Assembly: GCF_013387455.1 (NCBI RefSeq) | Contig: NZ_VWNC01000002.1 | Location: 235,001 to 299,000, forward strand | Direction: 5' to 3' | Origin: Mariprofundus sp. NF | Lineage (GTDB): Bacteria; Pseudomonadota; Zetaproteobacteria; Mariprofundales; Mariprofundaceae | Length of the DNA: 64,000 nt | Notes under the pieces: generated by a model | What the model saw: only the letters and a program-made list of their open reading frames with translations | Databases searched by the model: none | What the model was told of the DNA's origin: nothing | Position numbers and translations under genes: made by a program | Shown here: in pieces, positions 40,413 to 49,396 of the stretch | Position numbering within the stretch: position 1 is the first letter of the stretch | Layout: the number at the start of each line of letters is the position of its first letter

Positions 40413-41672
40413 TTGAGCAACTTCAACATCAACCTGCATGAGCTTGTCTACAGCCTCTCAGATGCGCTTGATCTGGTTGGTGTGGTGCAGATTCATCATG
40501 GCAAACGTGTCGGTTTTATGGCCGCTGAATGTGGCAAACAGATGGAGATGGAAACCGAAACGCTTGATAGCCTGTTTCAGGCCGCCATTTTGCACGACTG
40601 CGGCGTATCCAACACCTCAGTACATGCCCGCCTTGCCCAGTTTGAGTGGGAGAAGGTGCATGGCCACTGCCAGATCGGCGCTGCGCTGCTCGGCATCACG
40701 CCACCGCTGGCCCACCTCTCCGATGTTATCCTGCACCACCATACCCACTGGGACAAACTCAAAGAGCTTGACCTCTCTGATGATGTAAAACTCATGGCCA
40801 ATCTTATTTTCCTGGTTGATCGTGTGGATGTGCTCTCCCTGCATGCGCAGGTTAATGATGCCAATATCCTGCTCGGCTCAGATGCGATAAAAGAAAAAAT
40901 CATCGAGAATCGCGGCACTTTTTTCAATCCTGAACTGGTCGATGTCTTTATGGAAGTTGCAGATTCTGAAGCCTTCTGGCTATCGCTGGAACGCGAACAT
41001 GTTGATGGTTATGTCTATGAGTGGGTAGGCCACGAAACCACCCGCCCCATCCCGTTTGAAGATGTCAAAAGTCTGGTCAAGATCTTCTCTCACATCGTCG
41101 ATGCCAAAAGCCCTTTCACCTATGAGCACTCTCAGGGTGTCGCCAGCCTGGCGCGTTATCTGGGAGAATTGTTTGAAGTTTCAGAGCACAACTGCGACAT
41201 GCTCTATCTGGCAGGGCTCTTACATGATATCGGCAAACTGAGAGTGCCTGATGATGTGCTTGAGAAAGCAGGCAAACTATCCAATGGTGAGTTTAAAACC
41301 ATCCAGCGCCACAGCTTTGATACCTTCAATATCCTGAAGAAGATTCGTGGGTTTGACGATATCGCCCTCTGGGCTGCCCAGCACCACGAACGGGTGGATG
41401 GTGGTGGTTATCCCTACCACACCAAAGAGCATAAACTATCCCTGGAAGCGCGCATTGTTGCCGTAGCCGATGTCTTTCAGGCACTGGCCCAGGATCGCCC
41501 CTATCGTCCGGCTCTAAGCCCGGCTGAGATTTTCACCATCCTCTCCAATGACTCCAACGTAGGAAAACTCGACACCGGTGTTGTTAAGATGGTGGGGGAG
41601 AATCTTGATTCCTGCTGGCGCAAGGCCACCCTGCAGGATCAAAAAGAGGCTGCAGTCGCTAAAGCCCACTAA
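40413..41672 (+). CDS. Tandem-HD protein with C-terminal HD-GYP domain
   Basis: The 419-residue protein starts with TTG at 40413, supported by AGGAGG seven bases upstream. The N-terminal domain keeps HD-type metal ligands: His28/29, HD at 61-62, His85 and HHH at 108-110, but lacks a GYP loop. The C-terminal domain (about 225-400) has LLHDIGKLRVP and HHERVDGGGYP, the active HD-GYP signature of cyclic-di-GMP phosphodiesterases. No receiver or membrane segment is present. Confidence 0.88.
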   Translation: MSNFNINLHELVYSLSDALDLVGVVQIHHGKRVGFMAAECGKQMEMETETLDSLFQAAILHDCGVSNTSVHARLAQFEWEKVHGHCQIGAALLGITPPLAHLSDVILHHHTHWDKLKELDLSDDVKLMANLIFLVDRVDVLSLHAQVNDANILLGSDAIKEKIIENRGTFFNPELVDVFMEVADSEAFWLSLEREHVDGYVYEWVGHETTRPIPFEDVKSLVKIFSHIVDAKSPFTYEHSQGVASLARYLGELFEVSEHNCDMLYLAGLLHDIGKLRVPDDVLEKAGKLSNGEFKTIQRHSFDTFNILKKIRGFDDIALWAAQHHERVDGGGYPYHTKEHKLSLEARIVAVADVFQALAQDRPYRPALSPAEIFTILSNDSNVGKLDTGVVKMVGENLDSCWRKATLQDQKEAAVAKAH

Positions 41673-41692
41673 GCCACACTATTTTCTAAATC

Positions 41693-42037
41693 TCATTTGG
41701 GTAGATACTTACCATAAGAGTCACGGTCCATATCTATAATTTCCACTGTGATTACCGAAGCTGGAATATGCAGTGCAGTTAAACCCGACAGAACCACCTC
41801 GCCAAGGCGTTTTTTGTTCTCTGCATCCCGGCCAGATTTAATCCGCGCCTGAATATGGATATAGGGAGAGTTTCCGCCTGCGTTGGTAAAACTTCTGAAC
41901 GGATAGGCGCGTGTTTTAATTTGATCAGCTTTAAACAGACCACTCTCTGAAATAGATCGATGGATGTTCATCAGCAGAGCATCAATTTCCGAATCACCAG
42001 CCAGCTCTTGCTGATATTCAACGATAATATGTGGCAC
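41693..42037 (-). CDS. 5-carboxymethyl-2-hydroxymuconate isomerase-like protein
   Basis: The 114-residue protein begins with Met-Pro (MPHIIVEYQQEL), giving the N-terminal proline base of the tautomerase superfamily. It also has AYPFRSFTNAGGNSPYIHIQARIKSGRD, characteristic of HpaF-type isomerases. No other aromatic-degradation gene is nearby, so the physiological substrate may differ. Convergent with the HD-GYP gene. Confidence 0.85.
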   Translation of the reverse strand: MPHIIVEYQQELAGDSEIDALLMNIHRSISESGLFKADQIKTRAYPFRSFTNAGGNSPYIHIQARIKSGRDAENKKRLGEVVLSGLTALHIPASVITVEIIDMDRDSYGKYLPK

Positions 42038-42250
42038 TGATATCTCCTCTATCCATTCTTGACCTGCACCCCTGAAACCGATCCAGGTTCTACGTTAGAA
42101 GTTTTAACCAAGCAGTCAGAACATGTCAAAGAGAAGCAATCCGCCAGAGGAACACAAACAACCATTGTTGCTCATGCCCGGACAGTCAGCATGGAATGAG
42201 CTTGAACTTTCACCTTGTTCAAACACCCATAAGTCTAACCTGACCTGCCT

Positions 42251-42688
42251 TCACATGATCTTGACCTCCAACTTGAGGGCGGAGAGCGAGGCATGCACAT
42301 CCATCAGGAAGAAGATCAGGGCGGCAATCAAAGAAAACATACATGATACAAAAATAAGTGTGATGACCATTACGGCCTCAATATCCATCAACACAACAAA
42401 GAAGAGAACTATGACCAACGAGGCTGCTAACAGCAGACTGATGCAGGCGAATTCAATTGCTCGCCTCAGCAGTTGACTCCTGCGTTCCAGGATCACCAGT
42501 TGCTGCCGCACCTGATGCTTTTCACTGCCCGCCTCATCGTTCCGAAGAATATTTGACAATTCCCTTGATCGGTCGATGACCCGCGCAATGCGGTTGGTCA
42601 TTGAGAGTAGTATTAGACCGACACCGGAGATCACAATAACCGGAGCAATGGATAGCTGTAGTACAGGAATAAAATTTTCTAAGGACAT
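42251..42688 (-). CDS. DUF2721 family membrane protein
   Basis: A 145-residue protein (ATG 42688) with hydrophobic helices at about 10-32, 77-103 and 108-133. Between the first two lies NRIARVIDRSRELSNIL, the conserved basic segment of DUF2721. Function unknown. The 213 bp downstream (42038-42250) holds no convincing gene. Confidence 0.8.
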   Translation of the reverse strand: MSLENFIPVLQLSIAPVIVISGVGLILLSMTNRIARVIDRSRELSNILRNDEAGSEKHQVRQQLVILERRSQLLRRAIEFACISLLLAASLVIVLFFVVLMDIEAVMVITLIFVSCMFSLIAALIFFLMDVHASLSALKLEVKIM

Positions 42689-42882
42689 AACCACACTCTA
42701 GACGATGTCGGATAATATTGTCGTTCTCTTTTGCGGGTTCCATTCAATCTACAGGGTATTCCAACAACAATAAACTTGCATAAAGTCCCGCTCCAAACCA
42801 GCACAAGACTTATCTGACCGGCTCATGTCGGCCAAACCCGGACGATCAGAATTGTGCTATAGTTAGTCTAATTGGGGGATGG

Positions 42883-43404
42883 ATGCCTGTACTTTCAGCT
42901 ATAGATAATGCACACAAAAAAGCTCACAAGATTGGGTTGATATTATCAGTGGCTCACATTGTCCTGTTTTTAGTAACCTTAGCATATATAAAGTCTTCGA
43001 ATGACCCTCAAGCTTCGCTAATTTGGGTTTATTTTACCTTCATTGATTTCCCAACAATCCCACTTTACTTTATTCCAAACCTTGGCTCGATTGTCCACAT
43101 CCCCTATTTGGCACATGGGCTACTTGGAGCTTTGTGGTGGTATTCCTTGCCGCGTCTATTTATGAAAAAGGACTATGGTGGGGTTTGGAAAAATAAAAGG
43201 GAGTCTAAGCCTGAAAAGCTTCACACTATCTACACAGTACTCGGAACAATATTAGTGTTGTCTGGATTAGGCTTAAACAAATCTTTTGGATCCAGCTACC
43301 TGGGAATGCTCTTGTTTGCGTTTGGAATGTTTTTTGTCATGAAGGGAACAGGCATTTTCTTCAAAATCATTCCTCCGAAACCGTGGGAAAAAGGGCCTGA
43401 CTAA
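42883..43404 (+). CDS. Multi-pass membrane protein, unknown, A/T-rich gene
   Basis: The ATG at 42883 follows GGGGG. The 173-residue product has four likely transmembrane segments (about 18-37, 45-62, 73-87, 118-160) and a short basic loop, ending PPKPWEKGPD. I recognise no family. Its codons (many TTA, ATA, AAA, ATT) are clearly more A/T-rich than the neighbours, which suggests acquisition from another source. Confidence 0.7.
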   Translation: MPVLSAIDNAHKKAHKIGLILSVAHIVLFLVTLAYIKSSNDPQASLIWVYFTFIDFPTIPLYFIPNLGSIVHIPYLAHGLLGALWWYSLPRLFMKKDYGGVWKNKRESKPEKLHTIYTVLGTILVLSGLGLNKSFGSSYLGMLLFAFGMFFVMKGTGIFFKIIPPKPWEKGPD

Positions 43405-43475
43405 ACATCTTACTGAATGACCGCATATGGCGGTTTTGCGTCAGTCGCCAATGACGGTGTTACGCCAGGATTAAT

Positions 43476-43949
43476 TCAGGCGACAGACCACCCGGCAAGT
43501 GAGGCGCGGGCGGTGCCGCCGCTGATATCCGGGGTAATGCACAACTCCAGAGTTGTCACGCCATTCAGATCAACGCTGTAATCTTCAAGCTGCAGGGTTG
43601 AATCCGGCGAACTGAAATTGTATTGCTGGCGTGCAATGTCATGGTAAGAGACTCCTCCATCCGAAGACCAGCGCAATACAAACTCCTGTGTGCGCTGCTG
43701 ATGCTCTTCCTGAAACAGCAGGCGAATCATCGTGAGTCGTTGCGGTGCATCAAACAGCAGGCGAAGCGTCTGCTCTCCAGAGCTGGCCGCCAACCAGCAG
43801 GAGTCGGAGCCTGCAACAAAGGCCGATTCAATCGGGTGCGCCTCATCCTCGGATGTGATCTCTACCTGAGCGATCTCTTGCAGATTTAACCCGTGATATT
43901 CCACCACTGCGACTTCCTTAATATCTGACTCAATAATCCGTTTGCGCAT
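43476..43949 (-). CDS. Discoidin-like (F5/8 type C-like) protein of unknown role
   Basis: The ATG at 43949 has AGGGGAG upstream, giving 157 residues. The mid-part resembles a beta-sandwich carbohydrate-binding module: SWLAAS-like text, QRLTMIRLLFQEEHQQRTQEFVLRWSSDGGVSYHDI and LEDYSVDLNGVTTLELCITPD. There is no signal peptide. Family assignment is tentative. Confidence 0.65.
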   Translation of the reverse strand: MRKRIIESDIKEVAVVEYHGLNLQEIAQVEITSEDEAHPIESAFVAGSDSCWLAASSGEQTLRLLFDAPQRLTMIRLLFQEEHQQRTQEFVLRWSSDGGVSYHDIARQQYNFSSPDSTLQLEDYSVDLNGVTTLELCITPDISGGTARASLAGWSVA

Positions 43950-44035
43950 CTGCTTCTCCCCTACATAATTATATTGAGCCCATCCATTGTACTCTGAACC
44001 ATAGACTCTCGCCAGGCTATTGCATTCAAGAATGC

Positions 44036-44710
44036 TTAAAACCAACCATTCTCTTTGAAGGAGAGCACCTCTTTGCCGGCGATCAGGAAATGGTCGAGGA
44101 TTTTGATATCCAGGGCCGCGCAGGCTTCGGATAGCCGTTTGGTCAGTTCGATATCTTCTCGACTGGCGTGCGTGGTGCCACCGGGATGGTTATGGAAAAG
44201 GATCAGCCCTTTGGCGTCCAACTCCAGCGCCCGCTTCATCAGGTTGCGTGGAAATACTGCGGTGCGATCCACGGTGCCTTCAAACAGCACCTGCGTAGCA
44301 ACATGGCGATGCTGCTGATCGGTAAAGATGGCACCGAAACACTCCATGCCACGCCCCTGCACCAGAATGCGCAGATGATCTTTTACCCGTTCAGGCCGAT
44401 CAAACACCTTTTTGCCCGGCAGATCAGAGGCGAGATAGCGAAGTTCAGCCTGCCGGATCAAGGTTAGAAACAGCGCTCCCTTCTCACCCATACCGGAAAC
44501 CTGTGCCAGTTCAGCAGCCGAAGCGTCGAACACACCAGCCAGTGTGCCGAAGATCTCCAGCAGCCGCTTGGCAATCGGTTTCACATCGACACGTGGAATA
44601 GCATAGGTGAGCAGCAGCTCCAGCACCTCGTAATCGTGGAAGCCATCAAAGCCATGGTCTGCAAAACGCAGCCTTAATCGTTGCCGATGTCCTTTGACAG
44701 TTGCATCCAT
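44036..44710 (-). CDS. radC: RadC family JAB-domain protein
   Basis: From ATG 44710 the 224-residue product has a helix-hairpin-helix part (LAQVSGMGEKGALFL) and a JAMM metalloprotease-like motif: HNHPGGTTHASREDIELT, then DHFLIAGKEVLSF. Earlier RadC proteins were linked to DNA repair, but that role is disputed. Starts in other frames would extend it over the dehydrogenase promoter. Confidence 0.92.
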   Translation of the reverse strand: MDATVKGHRQRLRLRFADHGFDGFHDYEVLELLLTYAIPRVDVKPIAKRLLEIFGTLAGVFDASAAELAQVSGMGEKGALFLTLIRQAELRYLASDLPGKKVFDRPERVKDHLRILVQGRGMECFGAIFTDQQHRHVATQVLFEGTVDRTAVFPRNLMKRALELDAKGLILFHNHPGGTTHASREDIELTKRLSEACAALDIKILDHFLIAGKEVLSFKENGWF

Positions 44711-44790
44711 ATCCTTATCAAAGCTGATCGAGCTCAAGGCGTCAATCAGGGGCGATTGCCCTTGCTGTCGCCAGCACCTATGCTGTGACC

Positions 44791-47700
44791 ATGCGACACC
44801 TTCGCTCACAGCTTATCGACCTGCTTGATCAGGCCCGCCAGCAGCACCGTATGGAGATCATTCCAAAACGGCTGCTCGCTCTGCTGGTAAAAGAGTTTCT
44901 TGCTCTGCTGCCCGGAGAGAAGAGCAAACGGGTGGAGCTCTCTGCCCGCACCCTCACCCACGGCAATCTTCACCGCCACATCTTCACCATCCGTTGCCCC
45001 GATCAGGCCTTCTATCTGGATGCCATCAAAGGTTATCTGCTCAAGTGTGATATCCAGCCCATCGGCCAGCAGACCATGGTTGCCAAAATGGAGTGCGACG
45101 ATGAGGCCTGCTATCTTGAGCTGCGCAAACCCGATATTCGGGATGAGGCGAACTTTATGTTTATCGCCCTGCACATCTCAGCCACGATCACACCTGATAT
45201 CGGACCTCTGAAAAAAGATATCCAGGCCATCCTTCAAGCTGTTGATCTCTCTGTTCGTGACTACCGACCCATGCAGAAACTGGTGGCCCAGGCTGTAGCT
45301 GGACTGATGATGGCGGATGATAGTGACGGCGCATCGCTTCTCGACTGGATGAATGACGCCCACTTCCTCCACTTCGGCATCATCCACGAGAACAGTCGAC
45401 TTGGTGTGGCCAAAAAGATCCGGGTACTTGATCGCATCGCTCCGGGACTGCTCGATCAGATAAAATCAATAAAACCGGCAACTGAGATCGGACTCTGCTG
45501 GTTCAGCCTGAGCGCCACTGCTCATTACCTCTACAGTGCCGCCAGCGTAGAGGTGGTACGCGCCAGCTGGAGAGGGGCTAAGGGTGAGATGCAGCAGATC
45601 ATACTTATCGGCCACTTCTCGCGCAGCGCACGTTATGCCAATGCCAGCTATCTGCCTGTTCTGGCCAGCCGCTGGCGCGAACTGGCCAGTGACACACTGC
45701 TGCAGCACTCGGCATTCTATCGTCGCGAAATCCGCACCCTGTTTGACCGCATGCCCAAACGCATTCTGCTTGCCAGCAAGGGCAGCGACTGGCTGGAACC
45801 GCTGAAGGCAATCATTGATCTGGCTGGTCCTATGCAGCTGGTTGCCCGACTGATCCCTGTGCTCGAAGGCAACACCGACATCCTGATGATTACCGTCACG
45901 GCCAAACGTTTCGGCCCTTCAGTCATGCAACATATGCTGCAGGCGCTGGCCGATGCCGGGCAGATTATCCATGGCCACGACTCATTCGGCATCGGCCCCC
46001 ACCGCATCATCCTCATCGGCATTGACCGCAGCTCTCCGGCCATCCCGCAGAAGAGCCTTGAGGAGAGCATCCGCCACTGCATCATCTTCTGGAAAGATAT
46101 CGCACGCGCCGAGGTGATGCGCCATGCCGATATCTTTGATATCCCGGCAACCCTGAATGAGCTGGAGCAGATCCCGCCGCTTTATCAGGAGCTTTTCCCA
46201 CCGGCCCAGTTCACCCGTGACCTGCAGATGCGCGAACGAGTCCTGCAGAGCGGACGCACACGCGTTTATGTTACCCCGCGCGCCAAAGCGACCGGCGATG
46301 AGGTGGAGCTGCACATCTACTCACTCAAGCAGCCTTCACTGGGCACACTTGTGGACACCATTCGCGCCTTTGGCCTGGATCCAATTCAGGAGGCGGTTGT
46401 CCCCTTTGGCAAAGATCCGGAGTGCCTTGAAAACCCGGATGACCGTTGCGGCTGCATCCATATCAGCTCGCTGATCTGTCGCGCTCCCCTCCATCTGGAT
46501 AAAGAGGATGCACAACGGCTGCGTCGTGGTCTGGCACAGGCACTCAATGATGAAGCAGACCACGATCCGATCAATGTCCTGCTAATTACAGCCAAACTGG
46601 AGATCGATCAGATCGCAGTGATGATCACACTGCGCAATCATCTGATTCAACTGATCCCCGACGCCGCCAAGCTTCCGCTTTCAGACATGATCTCGCGTCA
46701 TCCTGAGGTAAGCGCAGCACTACACAGACTCTTTGCCGCTCACCACCTGCCAGCCATGCCAGAGAGCTACCTTGTCGAAGCCCGCGAACTGTTTCATGAG
46801 TCGATGGGCAGCATCAGCAATCTCTCCGATGATCGCTGGTTCAGGGCACTGGCCGAACTTGTTGAGGCATCACTGCGCAGCAACGCCTTTATTCGCGCCT
46901 TCGGCGAACCCGTCGGCATTAAAATTGATCCCGGCAAACTGAGCTATGCACCTGAGCCCAAACCCTATCGGGAGATTTTTGTTCACGGCGTACATATGGA
47001 AGGTGTTCACCTGCGTGCCGGCCCTATTGCACGCGGTGGCCTGCGTTATTCAGATCGACCCTCTGACTTCCGTACTGAGGTGCTGGAATTAATGAGCACG
47101 CAGGTGGTGAAAAATGGCCAGATTGTACCGACCGGCTCCAAAGGAGGTTTTGTTGTTCGCGGCGGCACAGACTCCTCATTTGTACTGGATCAGTACCGCA
47201 CCTTTATCGATACCCTGCTATCGCTGACCGACAACATGGACCAGGCCACTGCAGTCGCAGCTGAGGGAATACGCATTGCCGAGAGTGATGCCAACGACCC
47301 CTACCTCGTAGTTGCCGCTGACAAGGGTACGGCTCGCTTCTCTGATGATGCCAATGAGCGTTCGCAGCAGGCCGGTTTCTGGCTTGGCGATGCCTTTGCC
47401 AGTGGTGGTCGTTTTGGTTACGACCATAAGAAGGTAGGCATCACCGCACGCGGTGCATGGGTCTGTGTGGCCCACCACTTCGCCAAACTCGGCATTGATG
47501 CATACAGCGATCCAATCAGCTGTGTTGGCATTGGTGATATGGGTGGTGATGTGTTTGGCAACGGCATGCTGTTAAATCCGCAGCTGCGCCTTATCGCCGC
47601 TTTCAATCACCGTCACATCTTCCTTGATCCGGAACCGGATGCGACCACAGCCTTTGCTGAACGGCAGCGCCTGTTTGCCGAGATGGGGGGCTGGGATAGC

Positions 47701-49386
47701 TACAACCAGCAGCTGATCAGTCAGGGGGGCGGTCTGTTTGAACGCAGCGCCAAAACGATTCCACTGGCCAGAAACATGCGCAAACTGCTGATGACCGAAG
47801 AGGATAGCCTCTCGGGCGAAGCGCTGATCCGGGCTATCCTCGCAGCGCCTGTTGATCTCCTCTATAACGGTGGTATCGGCACCTACATCAAAGCCGCATC
47901 CGAAAGCCATGCCGATGTGCGCGATCCCGGCAACAATGCCGTACGCATCGATGCCACGCAGCTTCGCTGCAGAGCCATCAGCGAAGGCGGCAACCTCGGG
48001 CTGACCCAGAAGGCGCGTATCGACTATGCACTCGCTGGCGGCATCATCAATACCGATGCGATGGATAATGCCGCAGGCGTGGATATGTCTGACCATGAGG
48101 TGAATCTGAAGATTCTTCTCTCCCCGCAATCAGGAAACAAAATATCCTTTGATAAGCGCAACAGCCAGCTTAAAGCGTTGACTGAGGCCGTGACGGCTGA
48201 CTGCCTGAACAATAACCTGCTGCAGTCGCGCGCCATCACGCTGGCCGAAGCGGCGGCCAGCCAGCACCCGCTTCGCCTGCGCAGACTGCGCGACCATCTC
48301 ACTGAGCAGGGGTGGCTGGGTGAAGCCGTGGCGCCGAGAATGCAGGAGAATGAACTACTGCATCTGCGTCCGCAGCTCTCTGTTCTGCTGGGTCAGGAGA
48401 AGAACCGCATCCATGCCCGCCTCAGCGCAGAGATGTTTCATCAGCTTGCTGTTTTTAACCAGCAACTGCTCAACAGCTATTTCCCGGAGCCCCTGCACAA
48501 GCGTTTTGCCTCTAAATTTTCGAACCATCCTCTGGCCTCAGAGATTATTCACACCGTAGCCAGTAATCATGTCGTCAACCATATCGGGCTTGGCGCTGTC
48601 CATCATCTGGAGAGCATGGTTGATCATTCAATAAGTGATATCGCTGGTGCTCTGCTGGTCAGTGAAGCGCTGCTTGAGGCTCAGTCACTTCGCGATGCAA
48701 TCTGGTCAGATGTTAAAGATCCCAGTCTGGTCATCGCTCTTCAGCAACAGCTGCAGGAGCAGCTGATCCACTTTGCCGAAGAGCTGCTTCGCCTCTGCCC
48801 TATTGCCAAACTTGATCAGGCCTGGGTGAAAAAACAGCGTAATGGTCTGGCTCGCTTCCGGGATCAACTGCTACAGGAGAAGATAGCCAAGCCTGAAGTG
48901 GCAGGGCTGGAAGCCGGATGGCTTGAGCAACTGGCCACGCTTCCTGAATTGGCACATGCCGCCTGCGCACTGCATATCTCCTCGACGCACCAGATACCAC
49001 TAAACCGCTGTCTAACAGCCAGCAGGGCTTGTCTGCAGCATCTGCCGATCAGAGAGATGGAGCGGCAGTTGCGTTCAGCTGACTGGGGCGCTGCAGATGC
49101 GCACAGTTTGCGGCGGGAGTGGTTACAACGACTGGTTACCCTGAAAGAGAAGGCAATCTGCCAGCTACTCGATAAGAGTGGCATTCACTTTGAAGCAACA
49201 GCAAAAGCGCGATGGCACCAGCACCCGAGCTGGGCAAACATTGAGTATTTGATGCGCAGCGAGCATATCGGTGAGGATAGTGATACTACCCAGCCGAGTG
49301 AGCCGCGCCGCGCCGAATCAAGGCGTATGCAACTGCTTCTGGCACTAACCCGGTTAGAGTCAATTATCGAAACCCAGGGACAATAA
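44791..49386 (+). CDS. gdhB: NAD-specific glutamate dehydrogenase, 180-kDa class
   Basis: At about 1531 residues this belongs to the large GDH class that deaminates glutamate to 2-oxoglutarate with NAD. The catalytic region near 750-800 has GPIARGGLRYSDRPSDFRTEVLELM and VVKNGQIVPTGSKGGFV, with DKGTARFSDDAN and ISCVGIGDMGGDVFGNGML downstream. Family members have long N-terminal regulatory and C-terminal helical parts, as here. A GTG at 44785 is an alternative start. No SD is obvious. It is divergent from radC and ends 10 bp from the convergent kinase gene. Confidence 0.93.
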   Translation: MRHLRSQLIDLLDQARQQHRMEIIPKRLLALLVKEFLALLPGEKSKRVELSARTLTHGNLHRHIFTIRCPDQAFYLDAIKGYLLKCDIQPIGQQTMVAKMECDDEACYLELRKPDIRDEANFMFIALHISATITPDIGPLKKDIQAILQAVDLSVRDYRPMQKLVAQAVAGLMMADDSDGASLLDWMNDAHFLHFGIIHENSRLGVAKKIRVLDRIAPGLLDQIKSIKPATEIGLCWFSLSATAHYLYSAASVEVVRASWRGAKGEMQQIILIGHFSRSARYANASYLPVLASRWRELASDTLLQHSAFYRREIRTLFDRMPKRILLASKGSDWLEPLKAIIDLAGPMQLVARLIPVLEGNTDILMITVTAKRFGPSVMQHMLQALADAGQIIHGHDSFGIGPHRIILIGIDRSSPAIPQKSLEESIRHCIIFWKDIARAEVMRHADIFDIPATLNELEQIPPLYQELFPPAQFTRDLQMRERVLQSGRTRVYVTPRAKATGDEVELHIYSLKQPSLGTLVDTIRAFGLDPIQEAVVPFGKDPECLENPDDRCGCIHISSLICRAPLHLDKEDAQRLRRGLAQALNDEADHDPINVLLITAKLEIDQIAVMITLRNHLIQLIPDAAKLPLSDMISRHPEVSAALHRLFAAHHLPAMPESYLVEARELFHESMGSISNLSDDRWFRALAELVEASLRSNAFIRAFGEPVGIKIDPGKLSYAPEPKPYREIFVHGVHMEGVHLRAGPIARGGLRYSDRPSDFRTEVLELMSTQVVKNGQIVPTGSKGGFVVRGGTDSSFVLDQYRTFIDTLLSLTDNMDQATAVAAEGIRIAESDANDPYLVVAADKGTARFSDDANERSQQAGFWLGDAFASGGRFGYDHKKVGITARGAWVCVAHHFAKLGIDAYSDPISCVGIGDMGGDVFGNGMLLNPQLRLIAAFNHRHIFLDPEPDATTAFAERQRLFAEMGGWDSYNQQLISQGGGLFERSAKTIPLARNMRKLLMTEEDSLSGEALIRAILAAPVDLLYNGGIGTYIKAASESHADVRDPGNNAVRIDATQLRCRAISEGGNLGLTQKARIDYALAGGIINTDAMDNAAGVDMSDHEVNLKILLSPQSGNKISFDKRNSQLKALTEAVTADCLNNNLLQSRAITLAEAAASQHPLRLRRLRDHLTEQGWLGEAVAPRMQENELLHLRPQLSVLLGQEKNRIHARLSAEMFHQLAVFNQQLLNSYFPEPLHKRFASKFSNHPLASEIIHTVASNHVVNHIGLGAVHHLESMVDHSISDIAGALLVSEALLEAQSLRDAIWSDVKDPSLVIALQQQLQEQLIHFAEELLRLCPIAKLDQAWVKKQRNGLARFRDQLLQEKIAKPEVAGLEAGWLEQLATLPELAHAACALHISSTHQIPLNRCLTASRACLQHLPIREMERQLRSADWGAADAHSLRREWLQRLVTLKEKAICQLLDKSGIHFEATAKARWHQHPSWANIEYLMRSEHIGEDSDTTQPSEPRRAESRRMQLLLALTRLESIIETQGQ

Positions 49387-49396
49387 CAGGGGACAG

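Noticed and set aside
42123-42476. Plus-strand frame overlapping the DUF2721 gene
   Set aside because: The minus-strand product has the family helices. The plus frame has no start signal and low-complexity text.
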